Assembly: GCF_009827655.1 (NCBI RefSeq)
Contig: NZ_WTYV01000004.1
Coordinates: 186,001-250,000, forward strand
DNA length: 64,000 nucleotides
Source of the DNA: Alteraurantiacibacter buctensis
Lineage (GTDB): Bacteria; Pseudomonadota; Alphaproteobacteria; Sphingomonadales; Sphingomonadaceae
Reading direction: 5' to 3'
Shown here: positions 10,601 through 16,070 of the stretch, one piece after another
How the letters are laid out: each line of letters begins with the position of its first letter
How positions within the stretch are numbered: the stretch's first letter is position 1
Position numbers and translations under genes: made by a program
The notes under the pieces: model-generated
Database searches by the model: none
What the model was told of the DNA's origin: nothing
What the model saw: only the letters and a program-made list of their open reading frames with translations

Positions 10601-10923
10601 AGGTGCTGACCAACGTGAACTATCGCCTCGATCAGTTCTCGGTGGGTCTGCAGTGGCGTCACCTGCCGTCGATCAAGTCGGGGAACACCAACACCGGCTA
10701 CGGCTCGTACGACCTGTTCAACCTGAACAGCTCGTATGCCGCGACCGATAACGTGACGGTGCGCTTCGGTATCGACAACCTGTTCAACCGCGGCCCGGTG
10801 TTCGGCAACACCAACCCGCTGGCCAACCCGGCAGCCTTCCAGCTGAGCGGCGGAGGCTATGATGCGCAGAACTACGACATCGTCGGTCGCCGGTTCTACG
10901 TCGGCGCCAACATGTCCTTCTGA
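7606..10923 (+). CDS. TonB-dependent outer-membrane receptor
   Basis: 1105 residues. Signal peptide about residues 1-31 (VVKALLLAGGASAIVTAIPAAAQ in parts; cleavage after AAA). Near the mature N-terminus is DRIVVTGSRI, a TonB-box-like segment typical of sphingomonad receptors. The plug domain follows (~40-185), with SLRGIGSNRNVVLIDGRR, INTLPSAAIERVEIISGG and STYGADAVGGVVNFILKKNF, the classic plug signatures. The remaining ~900 residues are a 22-strand beta-barrel region that ends in a terminal aromatic (VGANMSF). No extracytoplasmic sigma-signalling domain is present. Such receptors import siderophores, vitamins, glycans or aromatic compounds with TonB energy; the substrate cannot be inferred. 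GTG start with AGGGAG upstream. A strong terminator follows. Confidence 0.93.
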   Translation: MRGFNNKRVVKALLLAGGASAIVTAIPAAAQEDGANSDDRIVVTGSRIRVQDYESNSPIVTVGADLLENSGTSSVEVNLNRLPQFVPEKTPTQGGDIQATPTNTPGSATVSLRGIGSNRNVVLIDGRRATPGSASMAVDINTLPSAAIERVEIISGGASSTYGADAVGGVVNFILKKNFEGIEFSGRYGITQEGDGAEYDLSALMGTNFADGRGNISLAMSTSDRKASYREDRSWYNELWANPNVGGNYFFPTYSGITQTGANAQYQALLNAMFPNRTPGTNVSATGSLYFLPDGTPFTFGNSAAGVSGVSNFPTSLIDGQETVRSSLGGISQNFQDDYLNLPLTRYNFYVRGSYDINDWVSAIAQGYFSTSHTETVQQPGPIVGGWNVVVPRYISGVNGATVNDATWLPANLTALLNARGTTVAPLAPQGAAESAVDYAARQAAYQRLLDSTACLAAGQGSADANNFVSQRACSWSPTGYVPGLGNREVITDNYTYNMVFGLQGVIPGSDWSWDITWNRGESATNFITTGVASLERLRAVMSAPNFGAGFVRQGNAAGGGFGANRATCTTGLNPFSGVTPSQDCIDAVNADLKETGTMRQTVWEANMEGSLFDLPAGEMRAAIGASYRENLYEFREDTLKEVTSSFLDQALGIYPARSIDEQISNRDVYGEVSIPLLHDLPLIQQFDLVGGIRYTDSSQTGGSTTWKVEASWEVTDWLRFRGGYNRAERAPNMGELYSFTQNFGLLTGGDACSTGNPFSYSANPANANGNRVKALCVQLMDKTRIPGQPLNSELYYGNGLPSTDPAYIAPSAGSTSTSTAPGFAFPYFVGNPNLTNETAKTITAGMVLESPVASGAFSGMRLAVDYYNIKVNDAIGLLSGQTLQQLCLDPAFNPTFDPNSFACENFQRGTGGGIGAVRLAYTNSAAFRTSGIDAQLDWRMDVGPGTLSLNTVFNYLMSLRSSPFYSGVPAASQTPFRQLAGTFAAPDAGLQSFAYRYKVLTNVNYRLDQFSVGLQWRHLPSIKSGNTNTGYGSYDLFNLNSSYAATDNVTVRFGIDNLFNRGPVFGNTNPLANPAAFQLSGGGYDAQNYDIVGRRFYVGANMSF

Positions 10924-10950
10924 TCCAGCGATCGGATAGACTGACGGATC

Positions 10951-10984
10951 GGGGCCTCTCCTTCGGGAGGGGCCCCTTTCTTTT
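10951..10984 (+). terminator. intrinsic terminator of TonB receptor gene
   Basis: Stem GGGGCCTCTCC, tetraloop TTCG, GGAGGGGCCCC (one G-T pair), then TTTCTTTT. It lies 28 bases after the receptor stop and is a textbook Rho-independent terminator. Confidence 0.9.
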
Positions 10985-11029
10985 GCCGCACGCCGGCGGC
11001 AGAATGACAACAAAGGGAGACATGCAGGA

Positions 11030-12019
11030 ATGACCAGGGTGATCCGCTTCCACCAGACCGGTGGGCCCGAGCAGTTGCAGATCGAGGAACTGGACATCGG
11101 CGCGCCCGGCCCCGGCCATGTCCGCATTCGCGTGGAGGCCGTGGGCCTCAACCGGGCCGAAGCGATGTACCGGGCGGGCAATTATCCCACCAAGCCGCAG
11201 CTCCCCAGCCTGATCGGATACGAGGGCGTGGGCACGATCACGGCTGTCGGGCCGGATGCCGGGGACTATGCCGTGGGCCAGCACGTGTGCGTGCTGCCGA
11301 TGATCCACCAGGGCCAGTATGGCATCTGGGCCGAAGAAGCGATCGTCCCCACCCGCATCCTGCTGCCCGCGCCCGATGGCATGGACGTGGCCCAGGCTGC
11401 GGCGATCTGGATGCAATACATGACCGCCTATGCCGTCTACGAAGTGGCCGAGGTGGGCCCCAACGATGCGGTGATCATCCCTGCCGCATCCAGCAGCGTG
11501 GGCATTGCCTGCATCCAGTTGTGCAACTGGGCGGGCGCGGTGCCCATCGCTGTTTCCCGCACCAGCGCCAAGGCAGACGCCCTGAAGGCACTGGGGGCGG
11601 CCCATGTCATCGCCTCGGAGGAGGAAGACCTGGTCGCTCGCGTGATGGACATTACCGGCGGCAAGGGTGCGCGCTGTGCCTTCGATCCGGTAGGAGGGCC
11701 GTACGTGGACACGCTGGCGCAGGCGCTGGCGCCGCGCGGGATCCTGTTTGTCTACGGTGGCCTCAGCGGCCAGCCCACGCCCTACCCGCACTGGCCGATG
11801 GCGTTTAAGGGCGCCTCGATGCGCGGCTGGGTAGCCAGCGAGATCTGGAACCACCCCGAACGGTTCAAGACCGCGCGCGAAACGGTCCTGGCGGGCCTTG
11901 CCAGCGGCCGGCTGAAGCCGGTGATCGCCCGCGAGTTCCACGGACTGGGATCGCTGCCCGAAGCCAACGCTTTCCTTGAGTCGAACCAGCAGATCGGCAA
12001 GGTGGTGGTGCGCCTCTAG
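11030..12019 (+). CDS. MDR-family zinc-binding dehydrogenase / quinone oxidoreductase-like
   Basis: 329 residues, typical for NADPH:quinone-oxidoreductase-like medium-chain dehydrogenases. The N-terminal GroES-like domain is visible (IGAPGPGHVRIRVEAVGLNRAEAMYRAGNYP in parts; PSLIGYEGVGTITAVG). The Rossmann domain has VIIPAASSSVGIACIQLCNWAGA and GGKGARCAFDPVGGPYV. The usual catalytic-zinc Cys/His set is absent, as in the zinc-independent quinone-reductase branch. ATG 11030 has AAAGGGAGA upstream. It probably reduces an enone or quinone with NADPH; the substrate is unknown. It sits between the receptor and tRNA-Arg as a single gene. Confidence 0.85.
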   Translation: MTRVIRFHQTGGPEQLQIEELDIGAPGPGHVRIRVEAVGLNRAEAMYRAGNYPTKPQLPSLIGYEGVGTITAVGPDAGDYAVGQHVCVLPMIHQGQYGIWAEEAIVPTRILLPAPDGMDVAQAAAIWMQYMTAYAVYEVAEVGPNDAVIIPAASSSVGIACIQLCNWAGAVPIAVSRTSAKADALKALGAAHVIASEEEDLVARVMDITGGKGARCAFDPVGGPYVDTLAQALAPRGILFVYGGLSGQPTPYPHWPMAFKGASMRGWVASEIWNHPERFKTARETVLAGLASGRLKPVIAREFHGLGSLPEANAFLESNQQIGKVVVRL

Positions 12020-12031
12020 CATCCGGCGATA

Positions 12032-12071
12032 CACCAAGGGCGAGGCTCCTTGCGAAGCCCCGCCCTTGGTG
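12032..12071. terminator. long hairpin overlapping the 3' end of tRNA-Arg
   Basis: CACCAAGGGCG (12032-12042) pairs perfectly with CGCCCTTGGTG (12061-12071), with an inner GGCT/AGCC stem. It lies between the convergent MDR gene and tRNA gene and includes the tRNA's encoded CCA. It could terminate both transcripts or act as a trailer-processing element. No T-run follows on the plus strand, so termination is not proven. Confidence 0.45.
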
Positions 12072-12143
12072 CACCCGACAGGATTCGAACCTGTGGCCCC
12101 CGGATTAGGAATCCGATGCTCTATCCTGCTGAGCTACGGGTGC
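12067..12143 (-). tRNA. tRNA-Arg (anticodon CCT)
   Basis: 77 nt on the minus strand with encoded CCA. The acceptor stem GCACCCG pairs with CGGGTGC. The D-arm region reads TAGCTCAGCAGGATAGAGC. The anticodon loop is TTCCTAA with stem TCGGA/TCCGG, giving anticodon CCT for Arg AGG codons. The T-arm contains GGTTCGAATCC. All cloverleaf arms can be drawn by eye. Confidence 0.95.
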
Positions 12144-12202
12144 GCCTTGATCGCCCTAATGCGATCGGGCAGGATTGGCAATTCGTTGGGGACGCCGCCT
12201 GC

Positions 12203-12532
12203 ATGTACGTTTCGATCACCGGCCTGAAGGTCCGTTCGCTGCTGCTGCTCCCGCTGTTCTTCCGTCATGCGGTGCCTTCCCTCACGCAGGCCCGCAAGGC
12301 CCCGGGCAACCTGTTTGCCGATGTCCGCCGGGTGGCCGGCGTCCAGCACACGCTGTCGGTGTGGCAAGACCGGGCGGCCATGCGCGCCTACCTCACGTCC
12401 GGCGCGCACCTCCAGGCCATCGGGGCATTCCGCCAAATCGGCAGCGGGCGAATCTGCGGCTATGAAGCGGACCGGCAGCCTACCTGGGAAGAGGCGCTGG
12501 ACTACTGGCACCAGTACGGGCGCGAGTACTGA
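12203..12532 (+). CDS. small protein, antibiotic-biosynthesis-monooxygenase-like fold (unassigned)
   Basis: 109 residues. The start ATG 12203 is chosen because the frame upstream runs antisense through tRNA-Arg. Pattern: an N-terminal strand, a helix, LFADVRRVAGVQHTLSVWQDRAAMRAYLTSGAHLQAI, then a C-terminal helix with TWEEALDYWHQYGREY (parts quoted). VQHTLSVWQD...MRAYLTSGAH is the usual strand-turn-helix of dimeric alpha/beta-barrel proteins related to DUF3291 or ABM domains. No catalytic residues can be named. It is convergent with the DUF1178 gene (4-bp gap). Confidence 0.6.
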   Translation: MYVSITGLKVRSLLLLPLFFRHAVPSLTQARKAPGNLFADVRRVAGVQHTLSVWQDRAAMRAYLTSGAHLQAIGAFRQIGSGRICGYEADRQPTWEEALDYWHQYGREY

Positions 12533-12536
12533 CGCG

Positions 12537-13019
12537 TCAGTTCAGCTCATCGGGCGGAGCCACGGGGAACGGCAGGGGCGCAATCTCGATCCCCTCCTCC
12601 AGCAAGCGCATCGCCTCATCGGGCGTGGTTTCACCGTGGATCGGAGCGGCATCGCGCTCGCCATAGTGCATGGCGCGGGCATCATCGGCAAAGCGCTTGC
12701 CCACCCACGTGCTGTTGGCCAGTGCCTTGGCCTGCGCCTCGGCCAGCTTGACCAGCGCCTGCTGCACCTCGGGCGGCATCGGCATGTTGGCCATGCCCTG
12801 CATCGGTGGCGGGCCCGGCAGGCGGCCTGGCAGTGGCTCGGGGCGCTGGTTGCCCTTCAGCGGCACGGCCGGGGCCATCGGTGCCTTGGCCACGTCCTTG
12901 CTGTCGCACTGCGGGCAGGCGAGCAGGCCCGCCGAGCACTGACGGTCAAAATCTGCCGAGGAGCCGAACCAGCCTTCGAACCGGTGCCCCTGGCCACAGG
13001 CAAGGTCATAGACAATCAT
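12537..13019 (-). CDS. DUF1178 family protein
   Basis: 160 residues. It begins MIVYDLACGQGHRFEGWFGS and has a second Cys pair in LLACPQCDS; C8 with the CPQC pair suggests a small zinc ribbon. The C-terminus GERDAAPIHGETTPDEAMRLLEEGI is the conserved DUF1178 tail. The middle (~50-80) is Pro/Met-rich and variable. The start at 13019 is chosen because it gives the family N-terminus; an upstream frame would overlap the amidase gene. It is 7 bp downstream of the nitrilase-family gene on the same strand, an arrangement common in alphaproteobacteria (grxC, carbon-nitrogen hydrolase, DUF1178). Function unknown. Confidence 0.88.
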   Translation of the reverse strand: MIVYDLACGQGHRFEGWFGSSADFDRQCSAGLLACPQCDSKDVAKAPMAPAVPLKGNQRPEPLPGRLPGPPPMQGMANMPMPPEVQQALVKLAEAQAKALANSTWVGKRFADDARAMHYGERDAAPIHGETTPDEAMRLLEEGIEIAPLPFPVAPPDELN

Positions 13020-13026
13020 TGTCGTG

Positions 13027-13851
13027 CTATTTGGGCATCGGGCGGCGGTTGGCAAGACTGGGAAGCTGCGCGCGGACCTCGGCAATCCGCGCAGGATCAA
13101 TCTCGGCGAAGCCCAGCCCCGCGTTGTCGCCACCCATGTCCAGCAGCACCTCACCCCACGGATCGACCACCAGCGAATGGCCATAGGTTTCGCGCCCGTC
13201 CTCGTGCCGGCCAACCTGCGCGGCAGCTATCACATAGGCGCTTGCCTCCACCGCGCGCGCGCGCTGCAGCAGGTGCCAGTGGGCGGCGCCGGTGGGCTTG
13301 GTAAAGGCGGCAGGAATGGCGATCACATCACAGGAACGATTGCCAAGTTCTTGGAACAGAGCGGGAAACCGGATATCGTAGCAGATCGCCAAGCCCAAGG
13401 TTCCAAGGCCGGGAACGGCCGTTGTAACCACGGCATCGCCGGGTGCATAGGCCGCACTCTCGCGCCAGCTTTCGCCCGTGGCCAGCGCCACGTCAAACAT
13501 ATGCAGCTTGTCATAGGTCGCCGCGATGCAACCCTGCGCGTCGATCACGAAGGTGCGGTTGGCAAAGCGTCCGTCCTCACGCAGCACGGCAAGCGAGCCG
13601 AGCGCCACCCATATCCCCTGCGCGGCCGCAGCGTCGCGCACCGCAGCCAGTACCGGATCGGCTTGCGGCGACACGATGTGCGCCCTCGCCCGCTCGCGGT
13701 CGCGATCAACCAGGCCGCTCATCTCTGGGGTGAACAGCATGGCCGCTCCGCCTGCCTTTGCTGTGGCTACGGCATCAACGATGGTTGCGGCATTGGCAGC
13801 AGGGTCGATCCCGCTGGTCATCTGCAGCACGGCGACGCGCATGGCAGTCAC
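13027..13851 (-). CDS. carbon-nitrogen hydrolase (nitrilase family, Nit1/deaminated glutathione amidase-like)
   Basis: 274 residues if started at GTG 13851; ATG 13842 (three residues later) is also possible. The catalytic triad is visible as E43 (LFTPEMSGL), K115 (TYDKLHMFDV) and C157 (LAICYDIRFP). The signature YDKLHMFDVA and CYDIRFPALF match the Nit branch, which hydrolyses deaminated glutathione to alpha-ketoglutarate and Cys-Gly, a repair reaction in the cytosol. The neighbouring glutaredoxin gene fits glutathione metabolism. GTGA overlap with grxC indicates translational coupling and favours the GTG start. Confidence 0.87.
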   Translation of the reverse strand: MTAMRVAVLQMTSGIDPAANAATIVDAVATAKAGGAAMLFTPEMSGLVDRDRERARAHIVSPQADPVLAAVRDAAAAQGIWVALGSLAVLREDGRFANRTFVIDAQGCIAATYDKLHMFDVALATGESWRESAAYAPGDAVVTTAVPGLGTLGLAICYDIRFPALFQELGNRSCDVIAIPAAFTKPTGAAHWHLLQRARAVEASAYVIAAAQVGRHEDGRETYGHSLVVDPWGEVLLDMGGDNAGLGFAEIDPARIAEVRAQLPSLANRRPMPK

Positions 13852-14114
13852 AGTCCCAGCAACGCGTCCAGCTTGCCGGCGCGTTCCAGCGCGGCGAGAT
13901 CGTCCGAGCCGCCGATGGCCTGCCCGTCGATGAAGATCTGCGGCACGGTGCGGGCATCGGGCTTGCGGGCCAGCATGTCACGCTTGGCCTCCCCGCCCAT
14001 CGTCACATCATACTCGGTATAGTCGACACCCTTGCTGTCGAGCAGGTGCTTGGCGCGGGTGCAGTAGCCGCACATCATCCGGGTGAAAATTTCGACCTTC
14101 GCGGCCACTGGCAA
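13848..14114 (-). CDS. grxC: glutaredoxin 3
   Basis: 88 residues, standard dithiol glutaredoxin length. The active site is C15-G-Y-C18 (CGYC, a variant of CPYC). The TVPQIF cis-Pro motif and the GGSDDL glutathione-binding motif are present. It reduces disulfides and mixed glutathione disulfides in the cytoplasm. First gene of a three-gene unit (grxC, amidase, DUF1178). It is divergent from hsp20. Confidence 0.93.
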   Translation of the reverse strand: MPVAAKVEIFTRMMCGYCTRAKHLLDSKGVDYTEYDVTMGGEAKRDMLARKPDARTVPQIFIDGQAIGGSDDLAALERAGKLDALLGL

Positions 14115-14214
14115 CGTCCTTCCGTCTGCTTCCGCCGCGCGACCGGCGGGGGTTGAAACCTGTTTGCCCTGCCTTATCTCAAAACGGTTCGCTGCGCGAG
14201 GCGTGGTGGACAGG

Positions 14215-14273
14215 CGGGGTGCCGAATGCGGGCCCCGTCATCCCAAATTGCTCAGAAGAGGATTTGTTTCGCG
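14215..14273 (+). promoter_or_regulatory. ROSE-like RNA thermometer in the hsp20 leader
   Basis: Two consecutive hairpins precede the hsp20 start. The first is CGGGG (14215-14219) pairing with CCCCG (14233-14237), with an inner CCG/CGG. The second pairs AATTGCTC (14246-14253), loop AGAA, with GAGGATTT (14258-14265), burying the ribosome site AGAGGA. Opposed bases include a G-G and a U-U, and the element UUGCU, six bases, then AGGAU. That is the layout of the conserved 3' hairpin in ROSE elements, which control Hsp20 genes in rhizobia. Melting on heat shock would free the ribosome site 11 bases before ATG 14274. Confidence 0.6.
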
Positions 14274-14759
14274 ATGAACCGTATCGACCTTACCCCCTAT
14301 CGCCGTTCCACCGTAGGTTTCGACCGCATTTTCGATCTTCTCGAAAAGCAGGCCCGCAGCGCCGGCGGCGGTGACAACTACCCCCCCTTCAACATCGAAC
14401 GCCGGGGTGGTGATGATTACCGCATCACCATCGCAGTCGCCGGCTTCCGTGGTGAGGACCTGGATATCACCGCGCAGCAGAACCTTTTGGTGGTGCAGGG
14501 CCGCAAGCGTGACGAGGTGACCGAGGGCGAAATGCTCCATGTCGGCATCGCCAACCGCGGGTTCGAGCGCCGCTTCGAACTGGCCGACTACGTCCGCGTG
14601 GCCAATGCGGACCTGGCCGACGGCCTGCTGGTGATCGACCTGGTGCGCGAAGTGCCCGAAGCGATGAAGCCGAAGAAGATCGCCATCGGCGGGGTCGGCA
14701 AGTCCGACCAGGCCAGGCTGGAAGTGGTCAAGACCGGCGACGAGGCTGACGCAGCCTGA
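14274..14759 (+). CDS. small heat-shock protein, Hsp20/IbpA family
   Basis: 161 residues. The alpha-crystallin domain (~37-130) shows PPFNIERRGGDDYRITIAVAGF and FERRFELADYVRVANADLADGLLVIDL (quoted in parts), the usual edge-strand and the Ala/Gly-x-Leu-type DGLLVIDL. The N-terminus MNRIDLTPYRRSTVGFDRIFDLLE is that of the IbpA/HspA class. It is an ATP-independent holdase that keeps unfolded proteins soluble for DnaK and ClpB. ATG 14274 fits AGAGGA 11 bases upstream. The C-terminal anchor-type I-x-I/V appears as KIAIGG. The leader looks like an RNA thermometer. A transposon begins 24 bp after the stop. Confidence 0.92.
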   Translation: MNRIDLTPYRRSTVGFDRIFDLLEKQARSAGGGDNYPPFNIERRGGDDYRITIAVAGFRGEDLDITAQQNLLVVQGRKRDEVTEGEMLHVGIANRGFERRFELADYVRVANADLADGLLVIDLVREVPEAMKPKKIAIGGVGKSDQARLEVVKTGDEADAA

Positions 14760-14775
14760 CGATACCTCAGGTGTA

Positions 14776-14783
14776 AAACGTAT
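14776..14783. repeat. target-site duplication, left copy (AAACGTAT)
   Basis: AAACGTAT occurs directly outside the left inverted repeat and again, identically, outside the right one (17915-17922). An 8-bp duplication is the size produced by IS1595-family transposases. Confidence 0.93.
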
Positions 14784-14805
14784 GGCGATTGTATACTTTG
14801 CAAAC
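14784..14805 (+). repeat. left terminal inverted repeat (IRL) of IS1595-type transposon
   Basis: Starts GGCGAT, then TG, then TATACTTTGCAAAC. It matches the right end in 20 of 22 positions; only the two bases after GGCGAT differ (TG here, AA at the right end). Confidence 0.93.
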
Positions 14806-14814
14806 AGAATGAGC

Positions 14815-15111
14815 CTAGGGCGTTTGCCACTCATTCCTGATCCATTTGCCCATGTCGTTTCCATTGGCGTCTGGAAGTGTTCTTGCGGCCCAAGTCATAG
14901 CTTCGACTTCTGTCACAAAGCATCGGGCATGCGGGGCAACTTCTTCAATCATCGAATTTATCTGAGAGGCGGTCACGGTGTCGCTAATCGACTTGATGAG
15001 CCAGAAGTTTGGCAGCCAATGCCAATACCCCATGCCTTTCAGCTTCTCTTTGAGTTGCCGCTCTTCCTCAGCACTGAGCACGTCCGTCGAGAGAATGAAT
15101 TTTTTGCTCAT
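14815..15111 (-). CDS. transposon cargo protein 5, possible Cas2/SinR-like fold
   Basis: 98 residues, last gene of the cargo operon. It starts MSKKFILSTDVLS, followed by a helix (AEEERQLKEKLKGMG), then WHWLPNFWLIK, a second helix (TASQINSMIEEV), strand ARCFVTEVE and a terminal W-rich part. This order, with an Asp after the first strand, a WxxL...WLI strand and the TASQI helix, resembles the small ferredoxin-like proteins of the SinR/Cas2/VapD type. That is my reading by eye, without a search, so no activity is claimed. The start overlaps the stop of the membrane-protein gene by four bases (ATGA). Confidence 0.65.
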   Translation of the reverse strand: MSKKFILSTDVLSAEEERQLKEKLKGMGYWHWLPNFWLIKSISDTVTASQINSMIEEVAPHARCFVTEVEAMTWAARTLPDANGNDMGKWIRNEWQTP

Positions 15112-15482
15112 CGACCCGTCTCGGTATCTGGCTCAAGGTTCTGAGCACTTCGTTTCGGGGCCTCTATCAAGCCAATGTTGCTGTCACCATAAATGCCGTG
15201 TTGAATCGCCATCTTGTGCAAGCTGTATTTCTCGGAGCGAAGGGCGTCGCGATCAGTGAAAAGAAGATAGATGAAGGAGATTGCGTAGATAGCCAGAAAT
15301 AGGCCAGCGAATGCCGCAATAGCAACCAAAGCCCAGCCTGGCGCTTTCGCGTAGGTCGCCGAGATGAAAATCAGCAACAGGATTAGGATGGGCCATATAA
15401 GCACTCGCAGCACATCCGAACGAGACAATTCGGCCTGCATCTGCTCTCGCAGAGTGGAAACTAACCTCAGAAAATCAGGCAT
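15108..15482 (-). CDS. transposon cargo protein 4, two-helix membrane protein
   Basis: 124 residues. A ~25-residue N-terminal amphipathic stretch (LREQMQAELSRSDVLR) is followed by two membrane helices (~27-46, VLIWPILILLLIFIS; ~50-74, ALVAIAAFAGLFLAIYAISF). The rest is a hydrophilic tail with DALRSEKYSLHKMAIQHGIYGDS. No known domain is recognised. Its ATG overlaps the last eight bases of the 44-residue gene (ATGCCTGA). In the operon it would place part of the module at the inner membrane. Confidence 0.75.
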   Translation of the reverse strand: MPDFLRLVSTLREQMQAELSRSDVLRVLIWPILILLLIFISATYAKAPGWALVAIAAFAGLFLAIYAISFIYLLFTDRDALRSEKYSLHKMAIQHGIYGDSNIGLIEAPKRSAQNLEPDTETGR

Positions 15483-15609
15483 CGGGTCTCTCTGGCTTCA
15501 CCTTCGCCAGCTTCTTGAGCCGCTCATCCCAATGGGCTTCGTCCTCATCCGCTTCCAGTTCGCGGGCGAGACGTTTGAACTTGTCAGTTTGTTTGGGTTC
15601 GTCGGTCAA
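15475..15609 (-). CDS. transposon cargo protein 3, 44-residue charged peptide (TTG start)
   Basis: 44 residues from TTG 15609 to TGA 15475; too short for most gene finders. It is almost entirely charged and helical: DKFKRLARELEADEDEAHWDERLKKLAK in parts (DKFKRLARELEADED, HWDERLKKLAKVKP). The start overlaps the PIN gene's stop (TTGA) and the end overlaps the next ATG by eight bases, so it fits the chain of overlaps exactly. I recall short proteins with a KFK-x-ARELE...DE...LKKLAK pattern as frequent unnamed neighbours of PIN and defence genes. An antitoxin or adaptor role is possible but unproven. Confidence 0.7.
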   Translation of the reverse strand: MTDEPKQTDKFKRLARELEADEDEAHWDERLKKLAKVKPERPDA

Positions 15610-16070
15610 TGAATGCCCCCAACAAGCTTCAGTTTGGGTTGCGCGATCGATGGCTTGCGAATGATGAGAGTAGGGGTTCCGTGTAAGCCACTTTGGTCAA
15701 TTAGAGGTCCGTCAAACGTGTGCAGTTCATCCATGCCAAGACGAAGTGCCGTCGCCATATGAATGGCATCTTTGGGTGCAACGTTGTGATGCCAAACCAG
15801 TTGCCTGGCATCCTCTGCAGTCTTTCGAGTGACACTGTGGACGTCGATGTAGCTTCGCTTAAAAAACGCCTCAACCTTACCAAGGTCAGTGGTTGGCACC
15901 CTCGGTTTACCGCGCATCGCGAGAACTTCCGCAAGGGTCAAAGCGGACGTAACGATCATCAGCCGTCCAGCCTCACATTCGTCTAGCACCTCGCGACAGG
16001 AATCCACCTTGTCTAGCTCGTCTTGGAGCCAGCCCAAAAAGCACACGCTATCCCAATAAACAGCGCTCAC
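15606..16070 (-). CDS. transposon cargo protein 2, PIN-domain nuclease (VapC-like)
   Basis: 154 residues, standard PIN length. The four acidic residues that hold the metal are visible: D7 (VYWDSVCFLGWL), E48 (SALTLAEVL), D101 (PKDAIHMATAL) and D120 (LHTFDGPL). PIN proteins are Mg/Mn-dependent ribonucleases; many are VapC toxins that cut tRNA or rRNA. The active site is complete, so the protein should be catalytically competent. Unlike VapBC, no AbrB, RHH or Phd-type antitoxin gene precedes it; a 246-residue protein does. It overlaps that gene by four bases (ATGA) and the following 44-residue gene by four (TTGA). Confidence 0.88.
   Translation of the reverse strand: MSAVYWDSVCFLGWLQDELDKVDSCREVLDECEAGRLMIVTSALTLAEVLAMRGKPRVPTTDLGKVEAFFKRSYIDVHSVTRKTAEDARQLVWHHNVAPKDAIHMATALRLGMDELHTFDGPLIDQSGLHGTPTLIIRKPSIAQPKLKLVGGIH

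Noticed and set aside
12050-12202. A longer frame for the 12203 gene that begins upstream
   Set aside because: It runs antisense through tRNA-Arg; the translated text (DRIRTCGPRIRNPMLYPAEL) is the well-known false peptide from this tRNA gene.
12067-14783. tRNA-Arg as the attachment site of an integrated island
   Set aside because: The nearby mobile element has its own inverted repeats and target duplication and no integrase; no repeat of the tRNA 3' end was found at its far edge.
15364-15612. A plus-strand 82-residue frame in the transposon cargo
   Set aside because: It is antisense to the membrane-protein and 44-residue genes, which fit the operon overlaps and have coherent protein composition.
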